Source of the DNA: Hamiltosporidium tvaerminnensis
Taxonomy: Eukaryota; Microsporidia; Dubosqiidae
NCBI GenBank assembly: GCA_022605425.2
Contig: JAKIMF020000007.1
Span: 1,054,001-1,118,000, forward strand
Direction: 5' to 3'
DNA length: 64,000 nt
Below the pieces are notes generated by a model, which was given only the letters and a program-made list of their open reading frames with translations, was not told where the DNA came from and searched no databases. The translations under genes and the position numbers were made by a program. Below, piece after piece: positions 11,687 through 21,888 of this stretch (position 1 is the stretch's first letter; each line of letters opens with the position of its first letter).

Positions 11687-11926
11687 TCAGAGAGTCTCGA
11701 AAAAATTATTTGTTGCTTTGGAAAACACATTAGTCGGAGGAATATTCGTAAAAGTTGGTGTTTCCTCTGCTTCTGAAGATGAGATAGAAGACTCACTTTC
11801 AATCCTCAGTCTTTTTCTTCGATGAGTTATAATAATGCTATCATCACTACTTGTGTCACCACCAATTTCACCATCCTCAGAATCGCTAGCAATCGAATCA
11901 ACGTCCAAAATAATAGTCCGTGACAT
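11687..11926 (-). pseudogene. piggyBac transposase, N-terminal acidic region
   Basis: The 79 codons from ATG at 11926 are rich in Asp, Glu and Ser and include a basic 'RRKRLR' patch. This is the usual disordered, possibly nuclear-targeting N-terminus of piggyBac transposases. The frame ends in TGA at 11687, after which the same frame continues with good transposase sequence to 11554. The stop is therefore a point lesion (or error) within one ORF. Translation of the full protein would need read-through or correction. Confidence 0.85.
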
Positions 11927-12107
11927 GGTTATATTTTTTAAATAATATATAAAAATGGTAAAAAGTTAGTTTAGAATACACTCGTGTTACAAAGTACTCG
12001 CGAGGTCAGACTACGTTCAATTCCATGGAGCAAAAAGACACACTGTGACTGGCAGCGCGAAAGCGCTGCGTCGCTGTTTTCGAGACAAATGAACGAAGCG
12101 CATTCGC

Positions 12108-12127
12108 GCCGCGTAGCAGTCAAACGG
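12108..12127 (-). repeat. piggyBac right inverted terminal repeat
   Basis: Reading inward on the minus strand it begins 'ccgtttgactgctacgc' and matches the left end. The 70 bp inside it are GC-rich and contain the hairpin 'gcagcgcgaaagcgctgc' at about 12053-12070. Confidence 0.85.
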
Positions 12128-12131
12128 TTAA
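12128..12131. repeat. TTAA target-site duplication, right
   Basis: TTAA directly outside the right terminal repeat, matching 9842-9845. Confidence 0.85.
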
Positions 12132-12930
12132 ACAACAACACTGTGTATAAAACTATATTCCGAGTGTTCATAATAAAGTATTTTGTCTTTGATTTCTATT
12201 TTGTTTCCATTAGTTATAGTCTCAAACAAAGTCTTATAAATCTGAAAAACAAAAAAAGAAACACCTAAAAAACATTAAAAAACGCATGAAGAAGCGCCAT
12301 AGTGGCTGTTGTTCTTTTAAATGAATCGCATTATAAACATTTATAAAGTAAATTATGCATGTCTTCTGCACTATATTTGGGTTCTATTCTTCTATCTGTA
12401 TAAAGATAGCGGGAAAAAATGCAAATCTATGAATATCAGAAATAGATCGATGAACTTGAATACCTTTATCTTTAAGCGCTAGACATAAATGCAGAGGTCT
12501 TTGTTTCTACTGGTTCGATGTAATTATCATCAAATCAAATATATTGGTTTGTTTGAAAATGTGCGATCAAAAAATCAGTTACTTTCAATCTTAAATCATC
12601 TTCTATTGTTTAATTATCCAGTTTGAAATCAGAATACTATGATTTCTTTGTAGAAAATTTAAAATATCCAACATTTATTTCCTTATAAATTTAAATTTTT
12701 TAAGATTTCTCCTATTTATAGCAAATGACGATCTATTTTTCAGGTGATAACAACAAAAAGATAAATATTTGCACGATTCTCTCGGTATGCGTAGAATTTG
12801 ACAATTTTTCGTGTTTTAAGTATTTTTAAACAATTTTGCTGCTTTCAAATCTTCTTCCTCACCTTTATCTTGCATTTTTAAGCCATAGAAAATTTTGGTT
12901 GCGAATCTCTAGAACCAAAAAAACATCTTC
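12132..12930 (-). pseudogene. Kinase-like pseudogene, main part right of piggyBac
   Basis: Minus-strand translation gives scattered blocks collinear with the intact kinase at 35114-36397. 'KILYYEHSEYSF' stands for 'KVLFYEHPEYSF'. 'MALLHAFFNVF' (about 12270-12305) stands for 'VALLHPLFNVL'. A 'SDIHRFAF' stands for the 'SDIYSFAF' block. At the DNA level, 'gacaatttttcgtgttttaagta' near 12800-12825 matches 36089-36113. Frames shift repeatedly and stops are frequent, so the copy is dead. Similarity fades towards 13.0-13.1 kb, where the N-terminus would lie. With 9699-9841 it forms one gene cut by the piggyBac insertion. Confidence 0.85.
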
Positions 12931-13800
12931 TTGAACTCAATGTCTCAAGTATTTTAATAACCGGAATCTTTCAGATACGCCGCTCTTGATTATATTATAA
13001 ATCCGCTTGATTCATATTATACTCTTCTCACCAAATGACAATATTCTAAGCATAAGTAGTATAAAAGTAGATTTTATAAAATTTTTAGGCAATTGATGCA
13101 TTTATAGTTGATACAAACATTTTATTAATAAAAAATGATTCATATTGAATTTACGATAAAATATATTTGTATGTAAATATCAAAATACTTTGATATATAT
13201 GCACCAGATTTCCATTTAATTTCTTTTTGATTCATTCAACTATCAAATCTATGTTAAAAAAATTTAACACATTTCTTATGAATAATTTTTCTTTTTACGA
13301 TCATTATCAGAAAAATATATTAAACGTTTTTTTAGATAAATTTTGAGTTAGTTTCGATCAAAAAAACAAAAATTCTAAAATTAATGAATTATAAATACAT
13401 TCGGTATCAATAGAAGATTTATTATAAATAAAATATAAAATTGAAGAAATTATGAAAAAAAACACGATTAAAAAATTTAAAATCGAAACCAGAGTAAAAA
13501 GTTAATCTGAAATATACATATAGGAGAGATTATATTTCTATAATTGTCTTACTGGATTATGTTTTAAGAAACGATAATTTAAATCACAGAGAAGCTATTT
13601 TTTTTCAAGACTATTTTTTAATATATTTGGGTGTACTGAAGAAAATGATTTATATGTAGAAACTCGATAAAAATGAAATTGAATCACAAAATTTAGTAAG
13701 AAACCTGAAAAAATACACATGAAGACCATAATAGTCGATTGAATGAGAATTTTTAGTGAATTAATTTGCCTTCCAAATAAATTCATTTATATAATTCAGT
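12931..13800. other. AT-rich sequence, no gene seen
   Basis: Possibly the decayed 5' end of the kinase relic up to about 13.1 kb. Beyond that I recognise nothing. Confidence 0.35.
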
Positions 13801-14620
13801 AATGTCTCGACAACAGCAACGAATCACTTCGAAATGTTTAATTGGTTAGAAAAATACAAGGCACCAACGAGAATATTTTGATTAAGAATATAAATCTTAT
13901 AATTTGTTTACAAATATTACATAATCATTAATAGTGGGCAGAAGTAGAACATGAAATATGTAGAAAGATTTTATGCTCAAAAAAATATATACACTAACTA
14001 TTGTTAAAAGTCTTTCTGGATTGTAGTACATCATAGATTGCCATTAAGAAATAAATTTCTGATATTTTTATAAGGATATAATATAAATCACTTTCATTGA
14101 TATTTTTTCAAATAATTTTTCACCTGAAACTATAATTATAGTAGTAGAGACAAGATAATTCATTTAAATCTTTTTTTTAGCAATTTATTTAAGTTCTTAT
14201 CAATGATAGCATAAAACAAATATTGCTCGCATATTCTCCTGTAATTTTATAGCTCTTAAATTAAAAGATTTTTAATAAAAGTAATTAAAAATTAAACAAC
14301 TAAGATTCAACTAATACAGCATATTGCTAAGAAAAATGCTTCGATCGAATAAATTTCAACGAGAGAGAAGAAACAATGGAATAAAAATGGATGTTAAAAT
14401 GTATATTATAAATAGAAAATTCAGAGTTGGTAATCCAGAAAAACCAGGGACAGGTAGATCAGAAGATGGACAATATGGTAATAAAAATGAACTTAAAACT
14501 TTAAAGAAATTTGTAAAGTAGCAAAAAAAAATTATGAAATAGTAAAAAAAATTTAAAATAAACAGATTAAGTGAAAATATAAAATCTCAATTACTGGATT
14601 GAAAAATCTTAGCACAACTA
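13801..14620 (+). repeat. Diverged repeat, homologous to 33827-34560
   Basis: Several blocks recur in the same order in both places. Examples are a 'gtagaa...tagg/aaca-tgaaata' block followed by 'ctcaaaaaa-atat-cactaa-tattgt', and about 400 bp later 'tcgaataaat-ttaac-aga'. Both copies are AT-rich and heavily mutated. The small open frame at 14324-14521 falls inside this copy and is not conserved in the other, so I do not call it a gene. It is probably a relic transposon, possibly flanking sequence of the Merlin relic downstream, but its class is not determined. Confidence 0.5.
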
Positions 14621-15619
14621 AAACGTCTAAGAAAATTAGTAAACATATTTCGTTTATAATTTTCTCCCAAATCTAAAATTAAGGTCGTTTTCAAGAGCTT
14701 AACCGCTAGAAAAATTTATTCTAAAAAATCAGTAGGCATTCTCTGGCTTTGAAATTTCCGAAAAATATGTATGGATAAATAGAAATTAAAAGGGATAAAT
14801 TCGATGTAAATTTTTGAATAAATGCTTATAGTCAATTCTAGATAAAATTTTTTTATAAAATATCGCTTGTTGTGGTCGAGATTATTTTTCGAGATTCGTT
14901 TCAAATTTTTTAAATCGATAAATAAGGTAGCAAATATTTGCAAACAGTTTATTTCATCATGTATTTAGTAGTATAGAAAGTATAAAAGTTGGCTAATATG
15001 TTACTTTTTCTACAACAGTTCAAAATGTATCTGAAAAAGGTTATTAATTAGATTAAGAGGTCTGCATTATAATGAAGACTAGAGGAAATTTTTTTATTTT
15101 TATCTTTAAATAACGTGTTTGACATCAGTAGATTAAAATATTATAAAATATATACGATTTAAATAGATATTTAAATTTCACATTAAAATTATCTGACTTG
15201 AAAGTAAATGAATTTTCCAGTCATAGGACTCTTCGGAGAGTGGAGAGCTATTTATCAAAATCTCTAAAATGCAAAAAAACGGCAGTAGTTAAGAGATGAA
15301 TTTTCTATTAGAATAAATCGATTAATTTAAGTCATGTTCAGTCTGTAATAGAACACCAAACAGTTCAATTCTTACTCTAGGAAAGATTCATTCCCGCTGT
15401 TCGTTTTGTGATAGAAACATACCGAATATTTTTCAATAAATTGAAAACATTAAAATTGGAATTAATGATATATTACAATCATTTTGGAGTTCACATTGAA
15501 ACATATGAAAGCCATTTAAAGCAATGCATAGTTTCTCAGATGCAATGATAGCAGACTTTATATAAGACCTGATATCGCTAATAAAAAACAATTGATTGTA
15601 TTTTAAATAATAAATTTAC

Positions 15620-16095
15620 GGATTTGGAGAAATATTTGAAATAGACGAAACATTTATAGGCAATGAAAATATAATGAAGGCCTCGTTATTGGTTAACGAT
15701 GGGTATTTAGAGCTATTTCGGGAACAACAAAGAAGTTCTGAATGCAAATTGTTCCAAATAGAACGTTAAGTGTTTTGAAAACTACTATTTATAATTCTAT
15801 ATCTTTAAGAAACACAATATACACCGATCACACATGCTCCTACCTACTAATAGTTAGAAGGAATCAACTTTTTCTCATGGCTGTGAAATATTCAACAAAT
15901 TTTGTATCAGAATCAGGTATTACTACAAGTACAATTCAAAATACTATAAAGAGATTTAAAAGGGTTAAAACGAAACATAATCTTAACACTAGGCTCAAAT
16001 TGCATGATTATATTTACGAATTTTTTTTTAGGATGAATCATCAATGTAAAGCTCGAAGTACTTCCGTATTAAAAATTTTTAAAACTTTATACTGA
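15620..16095 (+). pseudogene. Merlin (IS1016/ISXO2-like) transposase relic
   Basis: The translation shows the diagnostic 'EIDETFIG' (15638-15661). A frame change is followed by 'RWVFRAISGTTKKF', a TGA (15739-15741), then 'MQIVPNRTL', 'TIYTDHTCSY' and 'KYSTNFVSESGITTSTIQ'. This is the order of the DDE domain of Merlin-type transposases: first D in 'EIDET', second D in 'YTDH' (about 15826), third acidic residue expected after 'TSTI'. Here the third position is Q rather than E. With a frame change, an in-frame stop and a lost catalytic residue the copy cannot work. Recognisable sequence upstream of 15620 is weak; a 'CSFC' near 15395 may be remnant N-terminal zinc-binding sequence. Confidence 0.8.
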
Positions 16096-17390
16096 CTAAA
16101 GTGAATTTATTCAAGATCATTATATTCAAATATAAATATTATACCAATTTGTTATTTAAAGGTGGAAATAAAACGAATACTTTCTTCTTAAAATTTTTTC
16201 CCCTATGGTCTTCATATAAAGTCCAACCGAGATAAATTAGATGTATATGTTTATTCGATTATGTACAAAAAGACATTCAAGCTCATTTCTTATGATAGAC
16301 GAATGAATTTGGTTCATCACCAAAAACCTAGTACGGTTTGTAAGAGCATCATTAAATTCCATAGTGAGCCGAAAGATCAGATCAACTTATATTTTTTTAT
16401 AAAATATTTACCAAAGTGAGAAAGTATTAAGACAGTAAAGAAGCAAAATATAAGATCGTTTATTTAGAAGTAAGATCATCGAAAAAGATCTAACCAAAAA
16501 TTGCATATCTTCTTAGTCTATTATAGTAAAAAATATCAAATTTATGTAAAAACTATCTATAATGTTAAGAAAAAGACAAAATACTTAACTCGACATTTAA
16601 AAAAATCTACAATCAATTTCTTCTAAACATATATTTAAAGAAATAGTAGATCCGCTTATAAGGTTGCACTAATATACAATTTTTTAATTTATCTAATAAT
16701 TTTTAATTTAATTTTTTACCAATAATATTAGATTAAATATTTTTTAATTTATCTAATAATTTTAATATTATTTTTTCAAATCATTTTGCTACCAATAATA
16801 GTAGATTTGATATTTTTTAAGATAAATCATTAAATATATTGGCTGAAACGACAATAAAGTATCAATAAGATATGTAAGAATAATTTTAAGTAGAATATTA
16901 TATTTTGTTTGTATGAAAAGAAATAAGTTCAAATTTACTTTTTAATTTTAAATTGGGTAAAAAAGAATATAATCGTAACACATTTTAGGCCTAAAATGAT
17001 TTTTTTTAGATTCAAATATTTTAATGGTTAACATGGTGATTCAAATTTTAAACTTTGAATTTTATTTGATAAAAATCACATCATTTTATAAATATAATAA
17101 ATATTATATTATTCTTATGTATTAATCAGATCATGGTAATAGATAGATAACTGCACTCTAACATTCGAATTACCTCATACGATACCTATATATCAAAGAT
17201 TTTCAAATAAACGGTATGTAGAGCTCATTTTTTAGGTGAAATCGGTTCCTTTGATTCATAAATATTCTTTTGCCGTAGTCTGACTGAATATTGATTACCC
17301 TCAGACTGACACAATACCAGTACCACGCCGAGTTACTCTGCACTTTCAGGGCTAAATAACTTTCACCTAAAATATATGTAAGCGGCTCAC
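16096..17390. other. AT-rich sequence with short internal duplications
   Basis: At 16675-16815 the block 'tttttaatttatctaataat' and an 'accaataatattagat' block each occur twice or more in alternation. No gene was recognised in the rest; the open frame at 17203-17400 has no support. Confidence 0.4.
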
Positions 17391-17650
17391 ATGAGTTCAT
17401 TTAGATATTGAGATTCTATACCAACAAATACAGCCATCTACTTAGCTTTCTTGTCTTTTTAATTAGGTGTGTTTTTTTTGCATCACCAGGTTCATGTTCG
17501 TTATAGGCGAGCAAGTAAGACTAGAGTTTCCATGTTTTAGCATAGTAATCACCTACAGGCTTGGTTGTGGTTTCCAATCTAGTTACATTGTAATCTATAA
17601 AATAATTTTATAAAAAAATTGCCTGCTTCGTAGATGTTTTCATTCTTAAA
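17390..17650 (+). repeat. Partial copy of the 0.7 kb dispersed repeat
   Basis: Matches the central part of the copy at 43.4-44.2 kb. It shares 'ataccaac', 'ctacttagc', a 'gtttccatg-tttta-cat' block, 'cacctacagg' and 'caatctagttacat' in the same order and orientation. Diverged and truncated at both ends. Confidence 0.6.
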
Positions 17651-18420
17651 GATTCCATTAATACAACCAACAAAAACGCCGTGTTATTTTTACGAATCTA
17701 AATGGCGCTACAGCTCTTAAAGAGCCCGAGCGGAAGACACTTTTTTTCTAATTTTCTTATTTCGTTTCAATTTGTATCAATATGGTTTGTAACAAAGGCG
17801 GTTTAGAGTTATGCCCAATACTCCTCTTTTATCCGGGCTTGAAACCGACAGAGCAGAACTCATCGTATCTCTGGCAGAGTCTGTGTTTTTTATACTCCCA
17901 AAAAGTAAACAATGTATTTTTCGCAAATTTTTTGTTTTATTCTCCATCCTTCACCAAAGATTAAAAAAACAAAAAATAGACTCTAAATATAAGAAAAAAG
18001 TAAATTTAGTATAAAAAAATAAGTTTCTCTACTCAAATACATTTTTATAATCAAAAAATAGACTCTAAATATAATAAAAAAGTAAATTTAGTATAAAACA
18101 ATAAGTTTCTCTACTCAAATACATTTTTATAATCAAAAAATAGAAAAATAGCAAAAATAAACTACAATTTTTTTAATAAATTATTAACTAACAGAGATAC
18201 TAGTAAAACCAAGCCATTTAAATTGATTAAAAAAATAATTTCAAAATTATTTATTTCCCCAAATAAATCATTTTTCTTGGGATAAAATTTCCTTTTAAAA
18301 ACCAAAAAATCTCTGTTTTATAATAAATATATTTCTCTTTTAAGTAAATTCTTTCAAAATAAATTTATAATCAAACAAAACTTCCTAGAAATAAATATTC
18401 TAAATTTAACTTCAAATTCT
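17651..18420. repeat. Intergenic region with an 82-bp tandem repeat
   Basis: From about 17970 to 18150 a unit starting 'caaaaaatagactctaaat' occurs at 17970 and 18052 and begins again at 18134 (period 82). It lies about 270 bp beyond the stop of the long surface-like gene. The open frames at 17782-18014 are read partly from the repeat and are not supported. Confidence 0.6.
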
Positions 18421-21400
18421 TTAAACTACGAAATATAATCCAGAACCAATTAAACTTAAAATAAATGTACAGAAAGCAGATACTTTAAGATATATACCCA
18501 CATTATCTTTTTTTACTGGTTCTACTTCATTATTAGAGTTATCATTTGGTTTAAGATCATAATTGGTGGAATTAGTACTTAAACTACAAAAGAAACTACT
18601 TATTTCCTCCGATTCAATTCTATCTTTAAATTGGCTTATACAACTTTCATATTCTGATGTTACTTCAGAACTGCTACATACGGTTTCTTGAAAAGAATAA
18701 AACTGATCATTCACAATGAAATTATTGATATCCTTGAAGACATGTTCCAATTTACTTAAAAAAAATTCATTCGAAATTTTTTTATTTCTTAAAATTTCTT
18801 TTTTAAAAATATTTTTAATTTTTATAAAATATTCTTCTTTTTCTAAAATCTTTCTTAAATCTTTATCTTCACAATTCCTATTTAAAAAATTTAAAACATC
18901 TCTTCTTGAAACAATTTTTGCTTCGCTACTGTCTGAATTAACTTCATCAAATTCTGAATTTATTTCAGATGCTTCATTGGTTGATTCGCCTGAATCATAA
19001 GGTGTATCTTTAAAAAAACACATACCTTTCTTCAAAAAAAAGGCTGGAAGATAACAAAAATTTATGTATTTTTCTTTGATTTTCTTAAAAGCTCGAACCA
19101 AATAATTGTCAGTCTTTTTAATATCATCCGGTGATGTCAAAACCACCTCTACAATATTTTTTCCTTTTTCTACTTTCTTTGACCGTTCTGAACCACTCGT
19201 ACAACTAAGAAATTCACTGTTCGATTCACAAGAAATTTCACATTCACTTTCCGTTGATTCCCCAGGCAATGGAATGGGTTTTGGATTCTTCAAAATTCGG
19301 TTTTTTCGCTCCGCTCGCTGCTTTAAAACTTCATAATTTCTCACAAAAGGATTTAAATTTTCAGAAGAAATCGACACAAATTCTTCTCGATCACTAAATT
19401 CATCACCAGATAGTAGTTCTTTAAAAATTTTAATATCTTCTTCTATTTCTCTCAATGCTTTTCTATCCTTTCGTTGCTTTCTTTTTTCCTTCATCTCTTC
19501 TGTCACAAAAGACTCTTCCTTCTCTTTCGATTCAGAAGTTATCTCGAAAATAGAATCAGAAGTTGATTCAATGGTCGACTCTAACCCTTTGTTATGTTGT
19601 TCGTTTCTTATATTTTTTAGAGATGGATTTTCCGAGGAACTCAAAGACGACAAATATATAGAAAAATCAGAACTATCGTCATGGCTCAAGTCATTACACG
19701 TGAGATAGTCAACTGATTCGCATAGAGTATCTTCATCTTCTATATCGGTTGAATCACCTTCGTTTTCAACTTTATCTATACCTCCATCTTTGATTTCATC
19801 TTCAATTTCATTTCTATCTTTAACTAAGACTTTACTCTCACCTTCAAATTCTTCTTCATTTTTATCCTCTTCTTCGTTTTCATCCTCTTCTTTACTTGCA
19901 TTCCTTTTATTATTACCGACTCCATTCTCACCTTCAATTTCATCTTCTATTATACGGGTTTTTTCAGGAGAAATTGCCTTTCCATCAAGAAAATTTTCAA
20001 AAGCCGAAGTAAAATTTATTGTTTTGTTCAAATCAAAAGGCGTTTTTATGGTATCTTCTGAGGTTACAAAAGAGCCATGGTTAAGTGTAGAATTTATTGG
20101 AGTGTTGGTTGAAAAGTGAATAGATTTGCAACGTGAAATTCGTGATTCTGAACGGATTTTGTTTCTATGTTTCGTTTTAAAGAGTCTTGGGTTTCTGAAA
20201 TTACGGTTTACTAGAGAAGAAGGATTTTTACTTTTACTACTTGAAATTCGACTCGTATGGCTTCTTGGTGTCAAAAAACCCGTGGTTTCTATATCTGATT
20301 CGCTTGGTGTCTCTGTACTTGGAATTTGACTCGTATGGCTTCTTGGCGTCAAAAAACCCGTGGTTTCTATATCTGATTCGCATAGTGTCTCTGTACTTGA
20401 AATTTGACTCGTATGGCTTCTTGGCGTCAAAAAACCCGTGGTTTCTATATCTGATTCGCATAGTGTCTCTGTACTTGAAATTCGACTCGTATGGCTTCTT
20501 GGCGTCAAAAAACCCGTGGTTTCTATATCTGATTCGCATAGTGTCTCTGTACTTGAAATTTGACTCGTATGGCTTCTTGGCGTCAAAAAACCCGTGGTTT
20601 CTATATCTGATTCGCATAGTGTCTCTGTACTTGGAATTTGACTCGTATGGCTTCTTGGCGTCAAAAAACCCGTGGTTTCTATATCTGATTCGCTTGGTGT
20701 CTCTGTACTTGAAATTTGACTCGTATGGCTTCTTGGTGTCAAAAAACCCGTGGTTTCTATATCTGATTCGCTTGGTGTCTCTGTACTTGAAATTTGACTC
20801 GTATGGCTTCTTGGTGTTAAGCAGATAGAAACTCCTGTGTTTGATTCGCTTATGGCGTCTTGTGACATGTATTCTATATCTTTACTGTTTGAAGTATATT
20901 GGTCTTTAGTTTCAAACTCTGATTCGATTGAAATATCAAAAGAAGAATATTCGCTCATTTGACTTCTTACTGTATATTGATCTAAACTCTGATAATCTGA
21001 TTCATATGAACTTTTCGTACCTTGAATTTCATTGGGACCGGTTTTTGCGGATTCCTCAAGTGGAGTCTGATAATCTGATTCATATGAACTTTTCGTACCT
21101 TGAAATTCATTGGGACCGGTTTTTGCGGATTCCTCAAGTGGAGTCTGATAATCTGATTCACAAGAACTTTTCGTACCTTGAATTTCATTGGGACCGGTTT
21201 TTACAAATTCATCAACTGGAGTCTGATAATCCGATTCATATGAACTTTTCGTACCTTGAAATTCATTGGGACCGGTTTTTGCGGATTCCTCAACTGGAGT
21301 CTGATAATCTGATTCATTCAAGTTTTCTGTGCTCGAAGTCTCTTTTGCAGGACTTATAGGTGTCAAATAAACGAGGTTTTCAATGTCTGTTTCGCTTGAA

Positions 21401-21888
21401 GTCTTCGTATTACAGATTTCACTTGACTGTCCTCCTGAGATAGTCTGGTTCAAAATGTCATTTTTTGATCGAATTAGAGTATCCAATGATATATATTCAC
21501 TCACCGAACTTCTTGAAGTATCTTGGATTAATATTTCATCATTTGACTTACTTGAAGTCTTCATAATCGACATTTCACTTGTATGGGTTTTTGGTGAATC
21601 TTGTCCCTTGTTTTCATTTTCTGTTTCCATAAAACTCTTAGAAGATATATTTTTACTGACATTGCTTCTTGTGCCATCTTGCTCTGTGATTTCATGTGTA
21701 AGATCCTTTGGAGTCTCTCGTGAGACATATTTACTCGCAGGACTGCTTGAGTCATCAACTTGACCTTCACTCTCATCTTTTGATTCACCCGGTGTCTTAA
21801 TACTAGATATTTCATTCATTTGTTCTCTTGGTAGTGAGATATTCCGAGTCTTCATTCTCTCCAACCTTCCCTTCCTCATTATCCCCAT
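18421..21888 (-). CDS. Ser/Glu-rich 26-residue-repeat protein with C-terminal membrane anchor
   Basis: This is the main part (1,155 codons) of a larger protein. Residues about 36-555 are about twenty tandem 26-residue units. The later ones are near-identical ('LTPRSHTSQISSTET' core with 'ESDIETTGF'), four middle ones share 'ESDYQTP' and 'KTGPNE', and the first ones are diverged. The rest is Ser/Glu/Lys-rich, with an acidic Glu/Asp tract at about 640-720. The last about 20 residues ('VSAFCTFILSLIGSGLYFVV') form one membrane segment ending at the C-terminus. The ATG at 21888 is probably not the true start. The repeat pattern continues upstream in another frame (21812-21976), and an AATG duplication at 21813-21820 explains the shift. 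With 21964-22527 it makes a signal peptide plus anchor surface-type protein. Function unknown; a spore-wall, polar-tube or host-facing role is inference. Confidence 0.85.
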   Translation of the reverse strand: MGIMRKGRLERMKTRNISLPREQMNEISSIKTPGESKDESEGQVDDSSSPASKYVSRETPKDLTHEITEQDGTRSNVSKNISSKSFMETENENKGQDSPKTHTSEMSIMKTSSKSNDEILIQDTSRSSVSEYISLDTLIRSKNDILNQTISGGQSSEICNTKTSSETDIENLVYLTPISPAKETSSTENLNESDYQTPVEESAKTGPNEFQGTKSSYESDYQTPVDEFVKTGPNEIQGTKSSCESDYQTPLEESAKTGPNEFQGTKSSYESDYQTPLEESAKTGPNEIQGTKSSYESDYQSLDQYTVRSQMSEYSSFDISIESEFETKDQYTSNSKDIEYMSQDAISESNTGVSICLTPRSHTSQISSTETPSESDIETTGFLTPRSHTSQISSTETPSESDIETTGFLTPRSHTSQIPSTETLCESDIETTGFLTPRSHTSQISSTETLCESDIETTGFLTPRSHTSRISSTETLCESDIETTGFLTPRSHTSQISSTETLCESDIETTGFLTPRSHTSQIPSTETPSESDIETTGFLTPRSHTSRISSSKSKNPSSLVNRNFRNPRLFKTKHRNKIRSESRISRCKSIHFSTNTPINSTLNHGSFVTSEDTIKTPFDLNKTINFTSAFENFLDGKAISPEKTRIIEDEIEGENGVGNNKRNASKEEDENEEEDKNEEEFEGESKVLVKDRNEIEDEIKDGGIDKVENEGDSTDIEDEDTLCESVDYLTCNDLSHDDSSDFSIYLSSLSSSENPSLKNIRNEQHNKGLESTIESTSDSIFEITSESKEKEESFVTEEMKEKRKQRKDRKALREIEEDIKIFKELLSGDEFSDREEFVSISSENLNPFVRNYEVLKQRAERKNRILKNPKPIPLPGESTESECEISCESNSEFLSCTSGSERSKKVEKGKNIVEVVLTSPDDIKKTDNYLVRAFKKIKEKYINFCYLPAFFLKKGMCFFKDTPYDSGESTNEASEINSEFDEVNSDSSEAKIVSRRDVLNFLNRNCEDKDLRKILEKEEYFIKIKNIFKKEILRNKKISNEFFLSKLEHVFKDINNFIVNDQFYSFQETVCSSSEVTSEYESCISQFKDRIESEEISSFFCSLSTNSTNYDLKPNDNSNNEVEPVKKDNVGIYLKVSAFCTFILSLIGSGLYFVV
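20237..20830 (-). repeat. 78-bp coding tandem repeats, near-identical block
   Basis: About 7.5 head-to-tail copies of a 78-bp unit encode the 26-residue repeat. Copies differ at only a few bases. Open frames also appear in other frames and on the opposite strand because the unit length is a multiple of three. These are shadows. The near identity implies recent expansion or gene conversion. Confidence 0.95.
20985..21310 (-). repeat. 78-bp coding tandem repeats, second sequence type
   Basis: Four copies of a 78-bp unit with sequence unlike the block at 20237-20830 but with the same length and reading phase. They encode 'ESDYQTP' through 'GTKSSY'. One copy carries 'ttacaaattcatcaa' where the others have 'ttgcggattcctcaa'. 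Confidence 0.93.

Larger units (their letters stand above)
9846..12127 (-). mobile_element. piggyBac-family DNA transposon, about 2.28 kb
   Basis: The element is bounded by inverted terminal repeats. The left end begins 'ccgtttggctgcta' (9846-9859) and the right end is 'tagcagtcaaacgg' (12114-12127), its reverse complement with one mismatch. Both ends abut TTAA. Inside, on the minus strand, lies a piggyBac transposase read in the order 11926, 11554, 11108, 10506 down to 10249. It has one in-frame stop and two homopolymer frameshifts. The base composition is visibly less AT-rich than the surroundings, and both ends are GC-rich, which suggests a fairly recent arrival. It sits inside a kinase-like gene relic. 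Confidence 0.93.

Noticed and set aside
11502-11825. 107-codon plus-strand frame
   Set aside because: Antisense to the piggyBac transposase.
11984-12268. 94-codon plus-strand frame
   Set aside because: It crosses the piggyBac right end into the kinase relic, so it cannot be an original gene.
14324-14521. 65-codon frame with reasonable composition ('RVGNPEKPGTGRSEDGQYG')
   Set aside because: The homologous region at 34350-34450 does not conserve the frame, so it is more likely part of a decayed repeat.
20237-20828. Long open frames on the plus strand and in a second minus frame across the 78-bp repeats (126 and 195 codons)
   Set aside because: The unit length is divisible by three, so any frame open in one unit stays open. 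The true frame continues for over 1,100 codons; these do not.
20928-21763. Plus-strand open frames opposite the surface-type gene
   Set aside because: Antisense shadows of the repeat-coding region, with no start signal and composition explained by the opposite strand.
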